Assembly (NCBI RefSeq): GCF_014204495.1 | Contig: NZ_JACHLN010000002.1 | Coordinates: forward strand, 1,116,001-1,180,000 | Source: Sphingomonas kyeonggiensis | GTDB taxonomy: Bacteria; Pseudomonadota; Alphaproteobacteria; Sphingomonadales; Sphingomonadaceae | Length of the DNA: 64,000 nt | Reading direction: 5' to 3' | Shown here: piece after piece, positions 1 to 10,904 of the stretch | How positions within the stretch are numbered: the stretch's first letter is position 1 | Layout: each line of letters starts with the position of its first letter | The notes under the pieces: model-generated | Told to the model about the DNA's origin: nothing | The model's input: only the letters and a program-made list of their open reading frames with translations | The model's database searches: none | Made by a program: the position numbers and the translations under genes

Positions 1-13
1 GAGCTACGCGCCC
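1..13 (-). tRNA. 5' end of a tRNA gene cut by the window edge
   Basis: Read on the minus strand, these 13 bases are GGGCGCGTAGCTC. That matches the start of a bacterial tRNA: a seven-base acceptor arm, T8-A9, then the GCTC of the D stem. The rest lies outside the window, so the anticodon is unknown. A tRNA next to hupB and lon is common in alphaproteobacteria, often tRNA-Val, but the identity is a guess. The remaining bases up to the hupB stop hold nothing else I recognise. Confidence 0.55.
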
Positions 14-111
14 ATTGGCCAGGTTCGAAAACCCTTGCGGCCGAAATGGGAAGCGGGCCTTTAGGCGGCACAGCCCCAGCTGTCCAGCCCCAAACCCGCT
101 TTTGTGCAGTC

Positions 112-384
112 TTAGTTGACTGCGTCCTTGAGGCCCTTGCCCGCCTTGAACTTGGGCTGGTTCGACGCCTTGATGGTCATCGGCTCGCGCGTACGCGGGT
201 TGCGGCCCGTCGACGCCTTGCGCTTGCTGACCGAGAAGGTGCCAAAGCCGACCAGGCGAACCTCATCGCCCTTCTTGAGCGCGGCCTGGATGGCATCGAA
301 CACGGCCTCTACAGCCTTGCTCGCATCGCCCTTACCAAGGCCCGAGGTATCGGCGACCTGTCCGATCAGCTCTTGCTTGTTCAT
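112..384 (-). CDS. hupB: HU family DNA-binding protein
   Basis: This 90-residue histone-like protein bends and compacts DNA as a dimer in the nucleoid. The family signature GFGTF lies at residues 46-50. The DNA-intercalating arm tip RNPRT is at 61-65, and the length is normal. A longer reading begins 11 codons upstream, but the ATG at 384 directly follows a purine-rich GAGGGGGAAAG ribosome site and gives the canonical MNKQEL start. It lies downstream of lon on the same strand, 167 bases away, an arrangement common in proteobacteria. Confidence 0.97.
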   Translation of the reverse strand: MNKQELIGQVADTSGLGKGDASKAVEAVFDAIQAALKKGDEVRLVGFGTFSVSKRKASTGRNPRTREPMTIKASNQPKFKAGKGLKDAVN

Positions 385-473
385 TTCGTGACTTTCCCCC
401 TCATGAAATTCGCACAAATACGTGAGTCGCGGCGGCAGGCCGAGCGATCACGTCAGCACGCCGCCGCCCGGGC

Positions 474-479
474 TGTCAA
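474..479 (-). promoter_or_regulatory. possible -35 box for hupB
   Basis: A perfect TTGACA on the minus strand lies about 90 bases upstream of the hupB start, in the lon-hupB gap. No good -10 box follows at 16-18 bases, because the spacer region is very GC-rich. It is therefore only a candidate for a separate hupB promoter. Confidence 0.25.
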
Positions 480-551
480 AACGTTTCGGCCCGCTTTTCC
501 CTCGAAGTGACGAAAAGGTTACGGTCAGCGAACGGCTGGGGTTGCCCTGCA

Positions 552-2946
<2,395 letters not shown>

Positions 2947-2948
<2 letters not shown>

Positions 2949-3684
2949 GAATACTCCTGAGCCCGTACAGGGCTCCTATCCTCCATTATATGGTGGCCGC
3001 GGAGCCCGCATCAATCGGCGAACGCTCTTAGGATGCGGAGTGTTGCTTCCCATTGCGGCACGGGCAAGCATTTTTCCTGCCCCCGACCTGGCCGAACAGG
3101 CCATCGAAGCAATGGGCGGACGCAAATTATTGAGCCGAGTCAGGATGTTAAAGTGGGATGGCCGGGCAACCATCTACACTGGCATGCGGGACAATCCTGT
3201 GGAAATCGCAGTCGAGACGAGAGTCATCCCCTTTAGCCAGGCGATTTCCCGCAGCTGGCTGCCCCTCCACGGCTCCTGGACCGCCAGGACGATGACGGTC
3301 GAACCGAGCGGCGGGTTCGTGGAACAGGCGGGAAAGCGGACACCCCTGCCCGCTGCTCAGGCGCTGCACGAGCTGCAGCAGTTCGGCATCTACGGCTATC
3401 TGCTTCTCGTCGGTGCACGATTACGCGCCGAGGGTAGCGATGTGATCGCACGGAGAGAGGGCTTCCCCGATATCCGCTTCACGCTGGGCGCCGACGGCCG
3501 CCCTGCCACGGGCACCTACCAGGTCGTGTCTCCCGACGGAGGCCCGCCGATCGAAGAGAACCTGATCTTCGAGGGTCGCGTGCGCTCGTCAACCGGGATC
3601 GCGTGGCCTGCCCGCATCCAGGTGCTGCAAAAAGCATTTGATTTTGATCTCCGGATCGACGCCTTTGACGTCGAACTCGCCTGA
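2947..3684 (+). CDS. exported protein of unknown function, LolA-like architecture suspected
   Basis: The 245-residue product is not recognised with confidence. Near residues 22-40 it reads INRRTLLGCG followed by a hydrophobic stretch ending AARAS, which looks like a Tat or Sec export signal. The mature part starts with an AIEAMGG motif and then beta-rich sequence, as seen in periplasmic LolA/LppX-like proteins that precede peptidases; this is inference. The only in-frame ATG (2947) overlaps the lon start and leaves about 20 residues before the signal. An ATC at 3010, preceded by GCGGAG, would give a cleaner signal peptide, so the true start is uncertain. The gene ends directly at the ribosome site of the M1 peptidase gene, so the two are likely co-expressed. 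Confidence 0.7.
2959..2975 (-). promoter_or_regulatory. hairpin in the lon 5' leader
   Basis: On the minus strand GAGCCC-TGTAC-GGGCTC forms a perfect six-pair stem with a five-base loop. It lies between the proposed lon promoter and the AGGAG ribosome site. Its position suggests an effect on translation or mRNA stability; a thermosensor-like role is only speculation. Confidence 0.35.
2985..3014 (-). promoter_or_regulatory. probable sigma-70-type promoter of lon
   Basis: On the minus strand TTGATG (3014-3009) is followed after 18 bases by a perfect TATAAT (2990-2985). The expected transcript start is about 30 bases upstream of the lon ATG. This promoter lies inside the N-terminal codons of the divergent gene. 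Confidence 0.5.
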
Positions 3685-3695
3685 AGGAGGCTCTC

Positions 3696-5414
3696 ATCCG
3701 TACGTCCCTGTTCCTTGCCGCCTCAGCCCTGGCGCTTGCCGCCACTTCCGCGGGCGCGCAGACGATCAAGCCCGGCGAGCCGCCGATCACCCCGACTACC
3801 CAGGAATCGGGCGGCCCGATCAGCCCCGAGCGCGCCGCGCTGCACCTCGACCATGCCGATCTCGCGATCGAAGTGTTTCCCGACAAGCAGCGCATCGAGG
3901 GCACCGGCACGCTGACAATCACCAGCGCGATCGCGCAGAAGGCTCTGCAGATCGATCTCGACAGGAACCTGCCGGTCAGCGCGGTGAGCGTGGACGGCAA
4001 GGCGCTGACCGCCGCGGACTGGAGCAATCCGGAAGGGCGGCTCAGCATCACCCTGCCCCACCCGCTCAAGGCCGGCGGCAAGGCGGTCGTGAAGATCACC
4101 TATAGCGGCACGCCGCACGTCGCCGTGCGCGCGCCCTGGGATGACGGCATGGTCTGGGCGAAGACGCCGGGGGCGGACCGCCAGCCCTGGATCGCCAGCA
4201 CCGCCGAAGGCTATGGCTGCGACCTGTTCTGGCCCTGCCTCGATTTCCCGCGCGGCGAGCCGGACACGGTCGATCTGCACATCACCGTGCCCAAGGGACT
4301 GAAGGCTGCCGGCAACGGCAAGCTGGTGAAGGTGGACGAGCTTGCCGATGGCCGCTCGACCTGGAACTGGTCCGCCCGCAGCCCCAATCCCTATTCGGTC
4401 ACGCTGCAGATCGCACCCTACAAGCTGCTCCAGGCGGATTATAAGAGCCGCTTCGGCAATACGATCCCGATGCAATATTGGTATCTGCCGGGCCGCGACG
4501 AGAAGGCCAAGAAGCTGTTCGACGAGTTCGCGCCGTCGCTCGACTTCTACGAGAGCGTGATCGGCCCCTATCCCTGGGGCGACGAGAAGGTCGGCGTCGC
4601 CGAGACCCCGCATCTCGGCATGGAGCACCAGACGATCAACGCGTACGGCAACAACTACAAGCAATACCCGTCGGGCTTCGACGAAATCTTCCAGCACGAA
4701 CTCGGCCATGAGTGGTTCGGCAACCAGATGTCGGCCGGCAACTGGGACGATTACTGGCTCCACGAGGGCTTCGCCCAGTACATGCAGCCGCTCTATGGCC
4801 GCTGGCGCGAGGGCGAGGCGCGCTATGCGATCATGATGGAGGATTTCCGTCTCTCAATCACCAACCATGCGCCGATCGTCTCGGGCCAGATCCGCACCGA
4901 GGAGCAGGTCTATGAGGAGGAGAATGGCGGCCCCGGCCAGGACATCTATGTCAAGGGCGCCTGGATCCTCCACACGCTGCGCAACCTGATCGGCGACGAC
5001 AAGTTCCTCGATGCCACGCGCCTGCTCGTCTATGGCCGGACCGATCCCAAGCCGGGCAACTTCAAGCCGCGCTTCGCGACCACGCCCGAGTTCATCGGCT
5101 ATGTGAAGCAGATTACCGGCCAGGACCTGCAATGGTTCTTCGACGTCTATCTCTATCAGGCCGAGTTGCCGAAGCTGATCGAGCAGCGCCAGGGCGACAC
5201 GCTGACGCTCAAATGGGAAGTGCAGAACAACAAGTCCTTCCCGCTGCCGGTCGAAGTGTCGATCGACGGCAAGGTGAAGAAGGTCGAGATGCCGGGCGGC
5301 ACCGCGACGCTGACCGTGCCCGCCGGCGCGCATGTCATCGTCGATCCGGATTCGCGCATCCTCAAATATTCGGCCGCGGTCGATGCGTTTCAGCGTTACG
5401 CCTATCGGAGGTAA
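3696..5414 (+). CDS. M1 family metallopeptidase, secreted, apparent ATC start
   Basis: This zinc aminopeptidase-like protein is 572 residues if read from the ATC at 3696. The first ATG (3873) would remove an evident signal peptide (RTSLFLAASALALAATSAGA) and part of the N-terminal beta domain. The ATC sits five bases after AAGGAGG. There is no in-frame ATG, GTG or TTG between; a CTG at 3708 is the only other candidate. The substrate-anchoring GMEHQ motif precedes HELGHEWFG, with zinc ligands H334, H338 and E357 in an HExxH-18-E arrangement. A C-terminal beta-sandwich (about 490-560) follows. It probably trims peptides in the periplasm. It lies directly after the exported protein gene at 2947. 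Confidence 0.88.
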   Translation: MRTSLFLAASALALAATSAGAQTIKPGEPPITPTTQESGGPISPERAALHLDHADLAIEVFPDKQRIEGTGTLTITSAIAQKALQIDLDRNLPVSAVSVDGKALTAADWSNPEGRLSITLPHPLKAGGKAVVKITYSGTPHVAVRAPWDDGMVWAKTPGADRQPWIASTAEGYGCDLFWPCLDFPRGEPDTVDLHITVPKGLKAAGNGKLVKVDELADGRSTWNWSARSPNPYSVTLQIAPYKLLQADYKSRFGNTIPMQYWYLPGRDEKAKKLFDEFAPSLDFYESVIGPYPWGDEKVGVAETPHLGMEHQTINAYGNNYKQYPSGFDEIFQHELGHEWFGNQMSAGNWDDYWLHEGFAQYMQPLYGRWREGEARYAIMMEDFRLSITNHAPIVSGQIRTEEQVYEEENGGPGQDIYVKGAWILHTLRNLIGDDKFLDATRLLVYGRTDPKPGNFKPRFATTPEFIGYVKQITGQDLQWFFDVYLYQAELPKLIEQRQGDTLTLKWEVQNNKSFPLPVEVSIDGKVKKVEMPGGTATLTVPAGAHVIVDPDSRILKYSAAVDAFQRYAYRR

Positions 5415-5417
5415 TCG

Positions 5418-6023
5418 ATGATCGGACTGGTCCATCCCGAGCCCACCAGCGTCTATGCGGTCGCCATCCTATCCGGCAGTCTGCTCGTCTGGATCGTGAT
5501 GCTGCTGATTGCGAAGGCCAGGCGCGGCCCGGCGGGCAGCGAGGTCACCAGCGAACGCGATTCGGGCTCAATGCTGGGCGTGGCGGTCCAGGGCCTCGCC
5601 TTTTTCGCGGTGGGATTTGGTCCGCTCAAGCTGATCCTCGGGGCGCCGGACGGCTCCGCGATCGCCGAAGTGATCGCGGTACTGCTGCTTGCCGGCGCCG
5701 TGCTGGCGCTGTTCTTCGCCTCTTCGCGAGCGATGGGCCGCAACTGGGCGATCGTCGCGCGCACCCGCGACGATCACCAGCTCGTGACCTGGGGGCCGTT
5801 CGCGGTGATCCGCAACCCGATCTATGTCGCGCTGTTCGCCTGGATTCTCGTCATGGCGCTGGCACTCGGCCATTGGCGCGGCCTGCTGATCGCGGTGCCG
5901 CTCTACTGGATCGGAACCTGGATGCGCGTGCGGCGCGAAGAAGCGCTTCTGCGCGCGCAGTTCGGAGCCGACTATGACGCCTATGCCGCGCGCGTGAAGC
6001 GCTTCGTACCCGGGCTCCTTTGA
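5418..6023 (+). CDS. isoprenylcysteine carboxyl methyltransferase-like membrane protein
   Basis: This 201-residue protein has about five membrane helices. Its C-terminal half reads LVTWGPFAVIRNPIYVALF and ends with a YDAYAARVKRF tail. That is the SAM-binding pattern of the ICMT/PEMT (NnrU-like) methyltransferase superfamily, in which the RHPxY-type motif (here RNPIY) binds the cofactor. Bacterial members methylate lipids or small hydrophobic substrates, and the substrate here is unknown. It starts three bases after the aminopeptidase stop, with GGAGG overlapping that gene's end, so it is in the same transcription unit. Confidence 0.8.
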   Translation: MIGLVHPEPTSVYAVAILSGSLLVWIVMLLIAKARRGPAGSEVTSERDSGSMLGVAVQGLAFFAVGFGPLKLILGAPDGSAIAEVIAVLLLAGAVLALFFASSRAMGRNWAIVARTRDDHQLVTWGPFAVIRNPIYVALFAWILVMALALGHWRGLLIAVPLYWIGTWMRVRREEALLRAQFGADYDAYAARVKRFVPGLL

Positions 6024-6036
6024 GCCCGGGGGAAGG

Positions 6037-6657
6037 TTACTCCTCGATCAGTCCGCCGTCGGGCCGCAGCACCTTGGCCAGCACGAAGCCGAAGGCGATC
6101 TGCCAGGGCACATAGATCTTGAGCAGCTGGAGCCAGTCACCCGGGAAGCCCTGGTTTGCCGTAACGGTCGTCATGTAGAGATAGACGACCAGCGCACCGA
6201 GGCCCGCAAGCAACGCAGTGCCGAACACCGCGAAGATTGCCGTGGCGATCCCCGGCCGGCCAAGTCCGCTGCCCAGTACGAACAGCAGCGCCAACCCGGA
6301 GCCGACACCGCCGCCGATCAGGCCGAACCGCATCGGATCGGTCGACAGGCTGACCTGGTTCGCCAATTGGGCGGCTGCCCAATGTGCGAAGGTGAGCCCG
6401 ACGATCAGCACGGCGACCTTCATCACCAGCTTGTGGCCTCGCCCGGCCCAGACGAGGGGCAAGGTAAGCAACGGCGTGATCCACACCGCTCCGTTGGCGA
6501 CATTCGCCAAGGTGAGCACGCACAACGCCGCTATGAAGAACAGATGGCCAAGGACGAGCCATTTGAAAGCCGTGCCCGCAGCGGAATCGAGCGCAAGATT
6601 GAACGACGAATGATACTCGCGGGGGTCTTCGTCCGCGAGGATTGCAGCATCAGACAT
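6037..6657 (-). CDS. membrane protein of unknown function (paralogue of 8666-9343)
   Basis: This 206-residue protein has about 15 polar N-terminal residues and then five or six hydrophobic segments. The start follows AAAGGAGTTGTCCT, a strong ribosome site. It resembles the protein at 8666-9343. Shared landmarks are AHWAA/AHVAA in the third helix, a glycine-rich helix GGGVGSGLALL/GGFAGGVLALM, and VPWQIAFGFVLAKVLR/LPWQACLAFFLAWLMR at the end. I do not recognise a family. It converges with the methyltransferase gene and is divergent from the NCS1 transporter gene. Confidence 0.75.
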   Translation of the reverse strand: MSDAAILADEDPREYHSSFNLALDSAAGTAFKWLVLGHLFFIAALCVLTLANVANGAVWITPLLTLPLVWAGRGHKLVMKVAVLIVGLTFAHWAAAQLANQVSLSTDPMRFGLIGGGVGSGLALLFVLGSGLGRPGIATAIFAVFGTALLAGLGALVVYLYMTTVTANQGFPGDWLQLLKIYVPWQIAFGFVLAKVLRPDGGLIEE

Positions 6658-6792
6658 AGGACAACTCCTTTATCCGGCTAATACAGCGAGGGTGCGCCTC
6701 ATCTTGAGTCGCGTCAACAAAAGTCGATCTTGCAGCGCAGCGAAGATCGGGCGACATTCCAGCGCGTTGGAGCCAGCATTTCGGGGGGAAGC

Positions 6793-8229
6793 GTGGCGGA
6801 CGAGAAGCTCTGGAATAGTGACCTTGCGCCCACCGGGCCGGAACAGCGCAGCTGGGCCTGGTATCACTATGCCGCACTGTGGATCGGAATGATCGTCGCG
6901 GTACCGGCCTGGATGCTCGCAGCCGGGCTCGTCGAGCAAGGCATGTCCGCAGGCCAGGCCGCGCTAACCGTATTGCTGGGCAATGTTGTCGTCCTCATTC
7001 CGATGCTGCTGATCGGGCATGCCGGCGCCCGCCACGGCATTCCCTATGCGGTGCTGGTCCGCGCCTCTTTCGGCACCGCCGGCGCGCGGCTTCCTGCCCT
7101 TGCACGCGCTCTGGTTGCCTGTGGTTGGTACGGCATCCAGACCTGGATCGGTGGCGAGGCGCTGCTCACCCTGCTCGGCGTGGCACTCGGCAGCGACCTT
7201 CGCGGCGCTCAGCTACCGCTGCTCGGCATCGGGATCGGCCAGCTGATCGCCTTCCTTGCCTTCTGGTCATTCCAGCTTTTCTTCGTGCGCAAGGGTTTGC
7301 TGACCATCCGTCGGCTCGAGACCTGGACGGCGCCGGTGAAGATCCTGGTCTGCATCGCGCTGGTCTGGTGGGCCGTGGACGCCGCGGGCGGCCTCGGCCC
7401 GATCTTCAATGCGCCCTCCGCCTTCGCTCCCGGCGGCGCGAAGCAGGGCCAGTTCTGGACGGTGTTCTGGCCCGCACTCACCGCGATGGTCGGCTATTGG
7501 GCAACGCTGGCGCTCAACATCCCGGACTTCACCCGCTTCGCCCGCTCCCAGCGCGACCAGCTGATCGGCCAGTCGATCGGCCTGCCGCCGATGATGGGCC
7601 TGATCGCGCTCGCCAGCGTCATCACCACCAGCGCGACCGTGACCATCTATGGCGAGGCGATCTGGGACCCGGTTGCGCTCGCCGGCCGATTCGAAGGGCC
7701 TTTGGTGCTGCTCGGCCTCCTGGTGATCAGCATCGACACGATCTCGTGCAATATCGCCGCGAACCTTGTCTCCGCCTCCTACGACTTCTCATCGGTCTGG
7801 CCGTCAAAGGTGAACTACCGCGCTGGCGGCATGATCACCGCGACCATTGCGATCCTGATGATGCCCTGGAAGCTGCTTGCCTCCAGCGGCGGCTATATCT
7901 TCGTCTGGCTAACCGGCTATTCGGCGCTGCTCGGCCCGATCGCCGGCATCCTCATCGCCGACTATTGGCTGATCCGGCGCACCGAGCTGGTGGTCCCGGA
8001 TCTCTACCGCACCGACGGCGCCTATCGCTATCGCGGCGGCTGGAACCCGGCGGCATTGATCGCCTTCGCGGCCGGCCTGCTGCCCAACCTGCCCGGCTTC
8101 CTGGCCACCGCCGCGCCTTCGATCTTCTCGGCAGGGGCGCTGTGGATGGCGATCTACACCTGGGCCTGGTTCATCGGCCTGGCGATCGCCCTGGCAATCT
8201 ACACCCTGTTGATGCGGAAGCGGGGATGA
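6793..8229 (+). CDS. NCS1 family nucleobase/allantoin/hydantoin:cation symporter
   Basis: The 478-residue protein has twelve predicted membrane helices. Family features include WAWYHYAALWIGM at the first helix, GWYGIQTWIGGEA, and LNIPDFTRFAR in the middle. The C-terminal part has ADYWLIRR and GGWNPAALIAF. NCS1 members import cytosine, uracil, allantoin, hydantoins or vitamins with a cation; the substrate cannot be told here. The GTG at 6793 after GGGGGGAAGC is preferred over the ATG 21 codons upstream, which lacks a ribosome site and would add an unusual tail. The stop overlaps the next gene's ATG. Confidence 0.9.
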   Translation: MADEKLWNSDLAPTGPEQRSWAWYHYAALWIGMIVAVPAWMLAAGLVEQGMSAGQAALTVLLGNVVVLIPMLLIGHAGARHGIPYAVLVRASFGTAGARLPALARALVACGWYGIQTWIGGEALLTLLGVALGSDLRGAQLPLLGIGIGQLIAFLAFWSFQLFFVRKGLLTIRRLETWTAPVKILVCIALVWWAVDAAGGLGPIFNAPSAFAPGGAKQGQFWTVFWPALTAMVGYWATLALNIPDFTRFARSQRDQLIGQSIGLPPMMGLIALASVITTSATVTIYGEAIWDPVALAGRFEGPLVLLGLLVISIDTISCNIAANLVSASYDFSSVWPSKVNYRAGGMITATIAILMMPWKLLASSGGYIFVWLTGYSALLGPIAGILIADYWLIRRTELVVPDLYRTDGAYRYRGGWNPAALIAFAAGLLPNLPGFLATAAPSIFSAGALWMAIYTWAWFIGLAIALAIYTLLMRKRG

Positions 8230-8669
8230 ACGGCTGGAAAAAGGGTCGCGGCGCATTGGGCGTCCTCGCGCCGCTGATCGGCAGCTGGACCGCACGGCCG
8301 GGCGGCCCCGAACCCGCCAGCCAGGCGAAGTGCACCCGCCGTTTCGAGCGGATCTGGAACGGCGCCTTCATCCGCCTCGACGCACAGTGGAGCGGCATGG
8401 GCTATGAGGAGATGGCGCTGTTCGGCAAGGATAGTGACGGCACCCTTGCCTTCTGGTCGTTCACCTCGGACGGCAAGCGATCCCAGGGAAAGCTCGCCGA
8501 CGCCAGCGATATCCATCCCGACGCCATCGCCTTTGAGGCGGAGATGCCGGCCGGGCTGGCGCGCTTTGCATATTGGCCCGGCTTGGGGGAGGGATTCGAC
8601 TTTGCGGTGGAGAGCCGGACGAAACGCGGGTGGAATCGCTTCCTTCTCCATCATTATCACACCAACTAG
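8226..8669 (+). CDS. DUF1579-like small protein
   Basis: This 147-residue soluble protein begins MNGWKKGRGALGVLAPLIGSW and has a beta-strand-rich pattern: a GSW motif, FERIWNGAFIRLDAQW, then GYEEMALFGKDSDG. That resembles DUF1579-type calycin-like proteins, which begin with a conserved G-x-W; the assignment is inference. It overlaps the transporter stop by four bases (ATGA), so it is translationally coupled to it and may share its physiological setting. Confidence 0.7.
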   Translation: MNGWKKGRGALGVLAPLIGSWTARPGGPEPASQAKCTRRFERIWNGAFIRLDAQWSGMGYEEMALFGKDSDGTLAFWSFTSDGKRSQGKLADASDIHPDAIAFEAEMPAGLARFAYWPGLGEGFDFAVESRTKRGWNRFLLHHYHTN

Positions 8670-9343
8670 GCCCGCCGCCCGAGCCGCATCAGCCAGGCGA
8701 GGAAAAACGCCAGACAGGCCTGCCAGGGCAGATGCACGCACTCGAACCAGAAGACGAAACGCGAGGACCTGAGCTCATATTCGAGCGCATTGGTCAGCTG
8801 CAGCCCCTCAGCCATGCCCAGCGCCCCCAAAGCCGTCAGCGCCGCGATCCCGAACAGGATGATCGCCCGGCTCGCGGCGGTGAACGGCGCCAGGCGCAAC
8901 GACACCAGCAGCATCAGCGCCAGCACACCGCCGGCAAAGCCACCCACTGCCCCGGTGCCCAGGTCGCGCACCCAGGTCTGGGTGCCCGGCTCGAACGAGT
9001 AGCTCAGCATCGCATGCCGCCACGCGAGATAGTTGGCCGCGACATGCGCGCAAGTCAGCACCACGGAAAAATAGACCACCCTTCGCACCCAGCCGCGCTG
9101 CCGGGCGCTGGCGAACAGATAGGGCATGCCGAACAACGGCGTGAGATACAGGCTGGGCCCGATCACCGGCGCCAGCACGTCCTTGGGATCGGGATAGAGC
9201 AGCACCGCGACCGCCAGCGCCACCGCATAGGTCACCGCCCCGACCAGCAGCCAGACAAAGGCATGCCAGAAACGAACGTTGCGGCGCCGGGCATGCGCGT
9301 CCGTGCTGGTCAAAGCGTGCCCCCGATCGCCATCGGGCAGCAT
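8666..9343 (-). CDS. membrane protein of unknown function (paralogue of 6037-6657)
   Basis: This is a 225-residue multi-helix membrane protein. The frame stays open upstream, but that part is the repeat and terminator region beyond 9370, so the ATG at 9343 is chosen. Helix landmarks match the gene at 6037: CAHVAANYLAW, GGFAGGVLALMLL and a final LPWQACLAFFLAWLMR. It overlaps the preceding plus-strand gene tail to tail by four bases (CTAG). The function is unknown; the pair brackets the NCS1 transporter. Confidence 0.72.
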   Translation of the reverse strand: MLPDGDRGHALTSTDAHARRRNVRFWHAFVWLLVGAVTYAVALAVAVLLYPDPKDVLAPVIGPSLYLTPLFGMPYLFASARQRGWVRRVVYFSVVLTCAHVAANYLAWRHAMLSYSFEPGTQTWVRDLGTGAVGGFAGGVLALMLLVSLRLAPFTAASRAIILFGIAALTALGALGMAEGLQLTNALEYELRSSRFVFWFECVHLPWQACLAFFLAWLMRLGRRA

Positions 9344-9369
9344 GATGGCGCATCGCACAAAGAGTACAA

Positions 9370-9446
9370 GTTCCCCGGCGAAAGCCTGGCCAGGGTTTCT
9401 CCGACGTCTCGCTTGTGACCCTGGGCCCCGGCTTTCGCCGGGGAAC
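9370..9446. repeat. class C paired palindrome (REPIN-like)
   Basis: Two inverted arms, GTTCCCCGGCGAAAGCC and GGCTTTCGCCGGGGAAC, are separated by about 43 bases. Near-identical pairs occur at 30861 and 61215 in this window. Confidence 0.8.
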
Positions 9447-9461
9447 GGGAAGGCAGATAGC

Positions 9462-9497
9462 AGAAGGCCCTCCCCGCTCTCGCGGAAAGGGCCTTCC
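9462..9497 (-). terminator. hairpin downstream of clpX
   Basis: AAGGCCCTTTCCGC and GCGGGGAGGGCCTT pair across a short GAGA loop, 30 bases after the clpX stop. No T-run follows on the minus strand, so termination strength is uncertain. Confidence 0.5.
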
Positions 9498-9526
9498 AAA
9501 TTCCAGCCGGAGCTAGCGTGCTACGC

Positions 9527-10783
9527 TCAGCCCGCCTTTTCCTTCTTGGCATAGACGCGGACCGGCTCCTTGGTGCCGGCGACCACGTCCTTGTCGACCA
9601 CGACCTCGTCCACCCCGTCCATCGACGGCAGGTCGAACATCGTGTCGAGCAGGATGCCCTCCAGGATCGAGCGGAGACCGCGTGCGCCCGTCTTGCGCTC
9701 GATCGCCTTCTTCGAGACGGCAGTAAGCGCGTCGTCGTTGAAGCCGAGCTTCACGCCCTCCATGTCGAACAGCTTCTGGTACTGCTTGACCAGCGCGTTC
9801 TTCGGCTCGGTGAGGATCTTGATCAGCGCCTCGACATCGAGGTCCTCGAGCGTCGCGATGACCGGCAGGCGGCCGACGAACTCGGGGATCAGGCCGAACT
9901 TGAGGAGATCCTCCGGCTCGACCTGCTTGAGCATCTCGCCCGTGCGGCGCTCGTCCGGCGAGGCGACATGCGCGCCGAAACCGATCGACTTGCCCTGCAG
10001 GCGATCGCCGATGATCTTCTCGAGGCCCGAAAAGGCACCGCCGCAGATGAACAGGATGTTGGTCGTGTCCACCTGCAGGAATTCCTGCTGCGGGTGCTTG
10101 CGGCCGCCCTGCGGCGGAACCGAAGCCGTGGTGCCTTCCATCAGCTTGAGCAGTGCCTGCTGCACGCCCTCGCCCGACACGTCGCGCGTGATCGACGGGT
10201 TCTCGGCCTTGCGGCTGATCTTGTCGATCTCGTCGATGTAGACAATGCCGCGCTGCGCCCGCTCGACATTATAGTCGGAAGCCTGGAGCAGCTTGAGGAT
10301 GATGTTCTCCACGTCCTCGCCGACATAGCCGGCTTCGGTGAGCGTGGTGGCATCCGCCATGGTGAAGGGCACGTCGAGGATGCGCGCCAGCGTCTGGGCC
10401 AGCAGCGTCTTGCCGCAGCCCGTCGGGCCGACGAGCAGGATGTTCGACTTGGAAAGCTCGACGTCCGCGCCCTTGGCGCCGTGGTTCAGCCGCTTGTAGT
10501 GGTTGTGCACCGCCACCGACAGCACGCGCTTGGCGCGCTTCTGGCCGATCACATAGTCATCGAGGACGTCGCAGATCTCCTGCGGCGTCGGAACCCCGCC
10601 GTCCTTCTTGCTGACGAGCGCGGACTTGGTCTCTTCCCGAATGATATCGTTACAGAGCTCCACGCACTCGTCGCAGATGAACACGGTGGGTCCTGCGATG
10701 AGCTTGCGCACTTCGTGCTGCGACTTGCCGCAGAACGAGCAATAGAGCGTGCTCTTCGAGTCTCCGCCGCTAAGCTTGGTCAT
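9527..10783 (-). CDS. clpX: ATP-dependent Clp protease ATP-binding subunit ClpX
   Basis: This 418-residue AAA+ unfoldase feeds substrates to ClpP. An N-terminal zinc-binding domain has Cys15, Cys18, Cys37 and Cys40 (CSFC...CDEC). Walker A GPTGCGKT lies near 118-125 and Walker [10 protein letters not shown] near 180. The IGF loop that docks on ClpP reads IGFGA, near residue 264. The length is typical. It lies 121 bases downstream of clpP on the same strand, with a candidate promoter of its own in the gap. Confidence 0.98.
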   Translation of the reverse strand: MTKLSGGDSKSTLYCSFCGKSQHEVRKLIAGPTVFICDECVELCNDIIREETKSALVSKKDGGVPTPQEICDVLDDYVIGQKRAKRVLSVAVHNHYKRLNHGAKGADVELSKSNILLVGPTGCGKTLLAQTLARILDVPFTMADATTLTEAGYVGEDVENIILKLLQASDYNVERAQRGIVYIDEIDKISRKAENPSITRDVSGEGVQQALLKLMEGTTASVPPQGGRKHPQQEFLQVDTTNILFICGGAFSGLEKIIGDRLQGKSIGFGAHVASPDERRTGEMLKQVEPEDLLKFGLIPEFVGRLPVIATLEDLDVEALIKILTEPKNALVKQYQKLFDMEGVKLGFNDDALTAVSKKAIERKTGARGLRSILEGILLDTMFDLPSMDGVDEVVVDKDVVAGTKEPVRVYAKKEKAG

Positions 10784-10828
10784 TCAATTCCATCCTTCGT
10801 GCGTCGCGCGCACGTTACGCCACCCGCT

Positions 10829-10856
10829 ATCCTACACGCGGGAGATTATCCGGCAA
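10829..10856 (-). promoter_or_regulatory. candidate clpX promoter
   Basis: On the minus strand TTGCCG (10856-10851) and TAGGAT (10834-10829) are 16 bases apart, in the clpP-clpX gap. A clpX-only transcript is plausible. Just upstream, a small stem TCTGGC-GTAATA-GCCAGA (about 10864-10882) follows the clpP stop. Confidence 0.4.
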
Positions 10857-10904
10857 ACTGGAATCTGGCTATTACGCCAGACTCCTTAAGTACCTACTGA
10901 CGGA

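Noticed and set aside
14..60. GGTTCGAAAACC near the left edge as part of a second tRNA
   Set aside because: No matching acceptor stem; only the 13 edge bases fit a tRNA 5' end.
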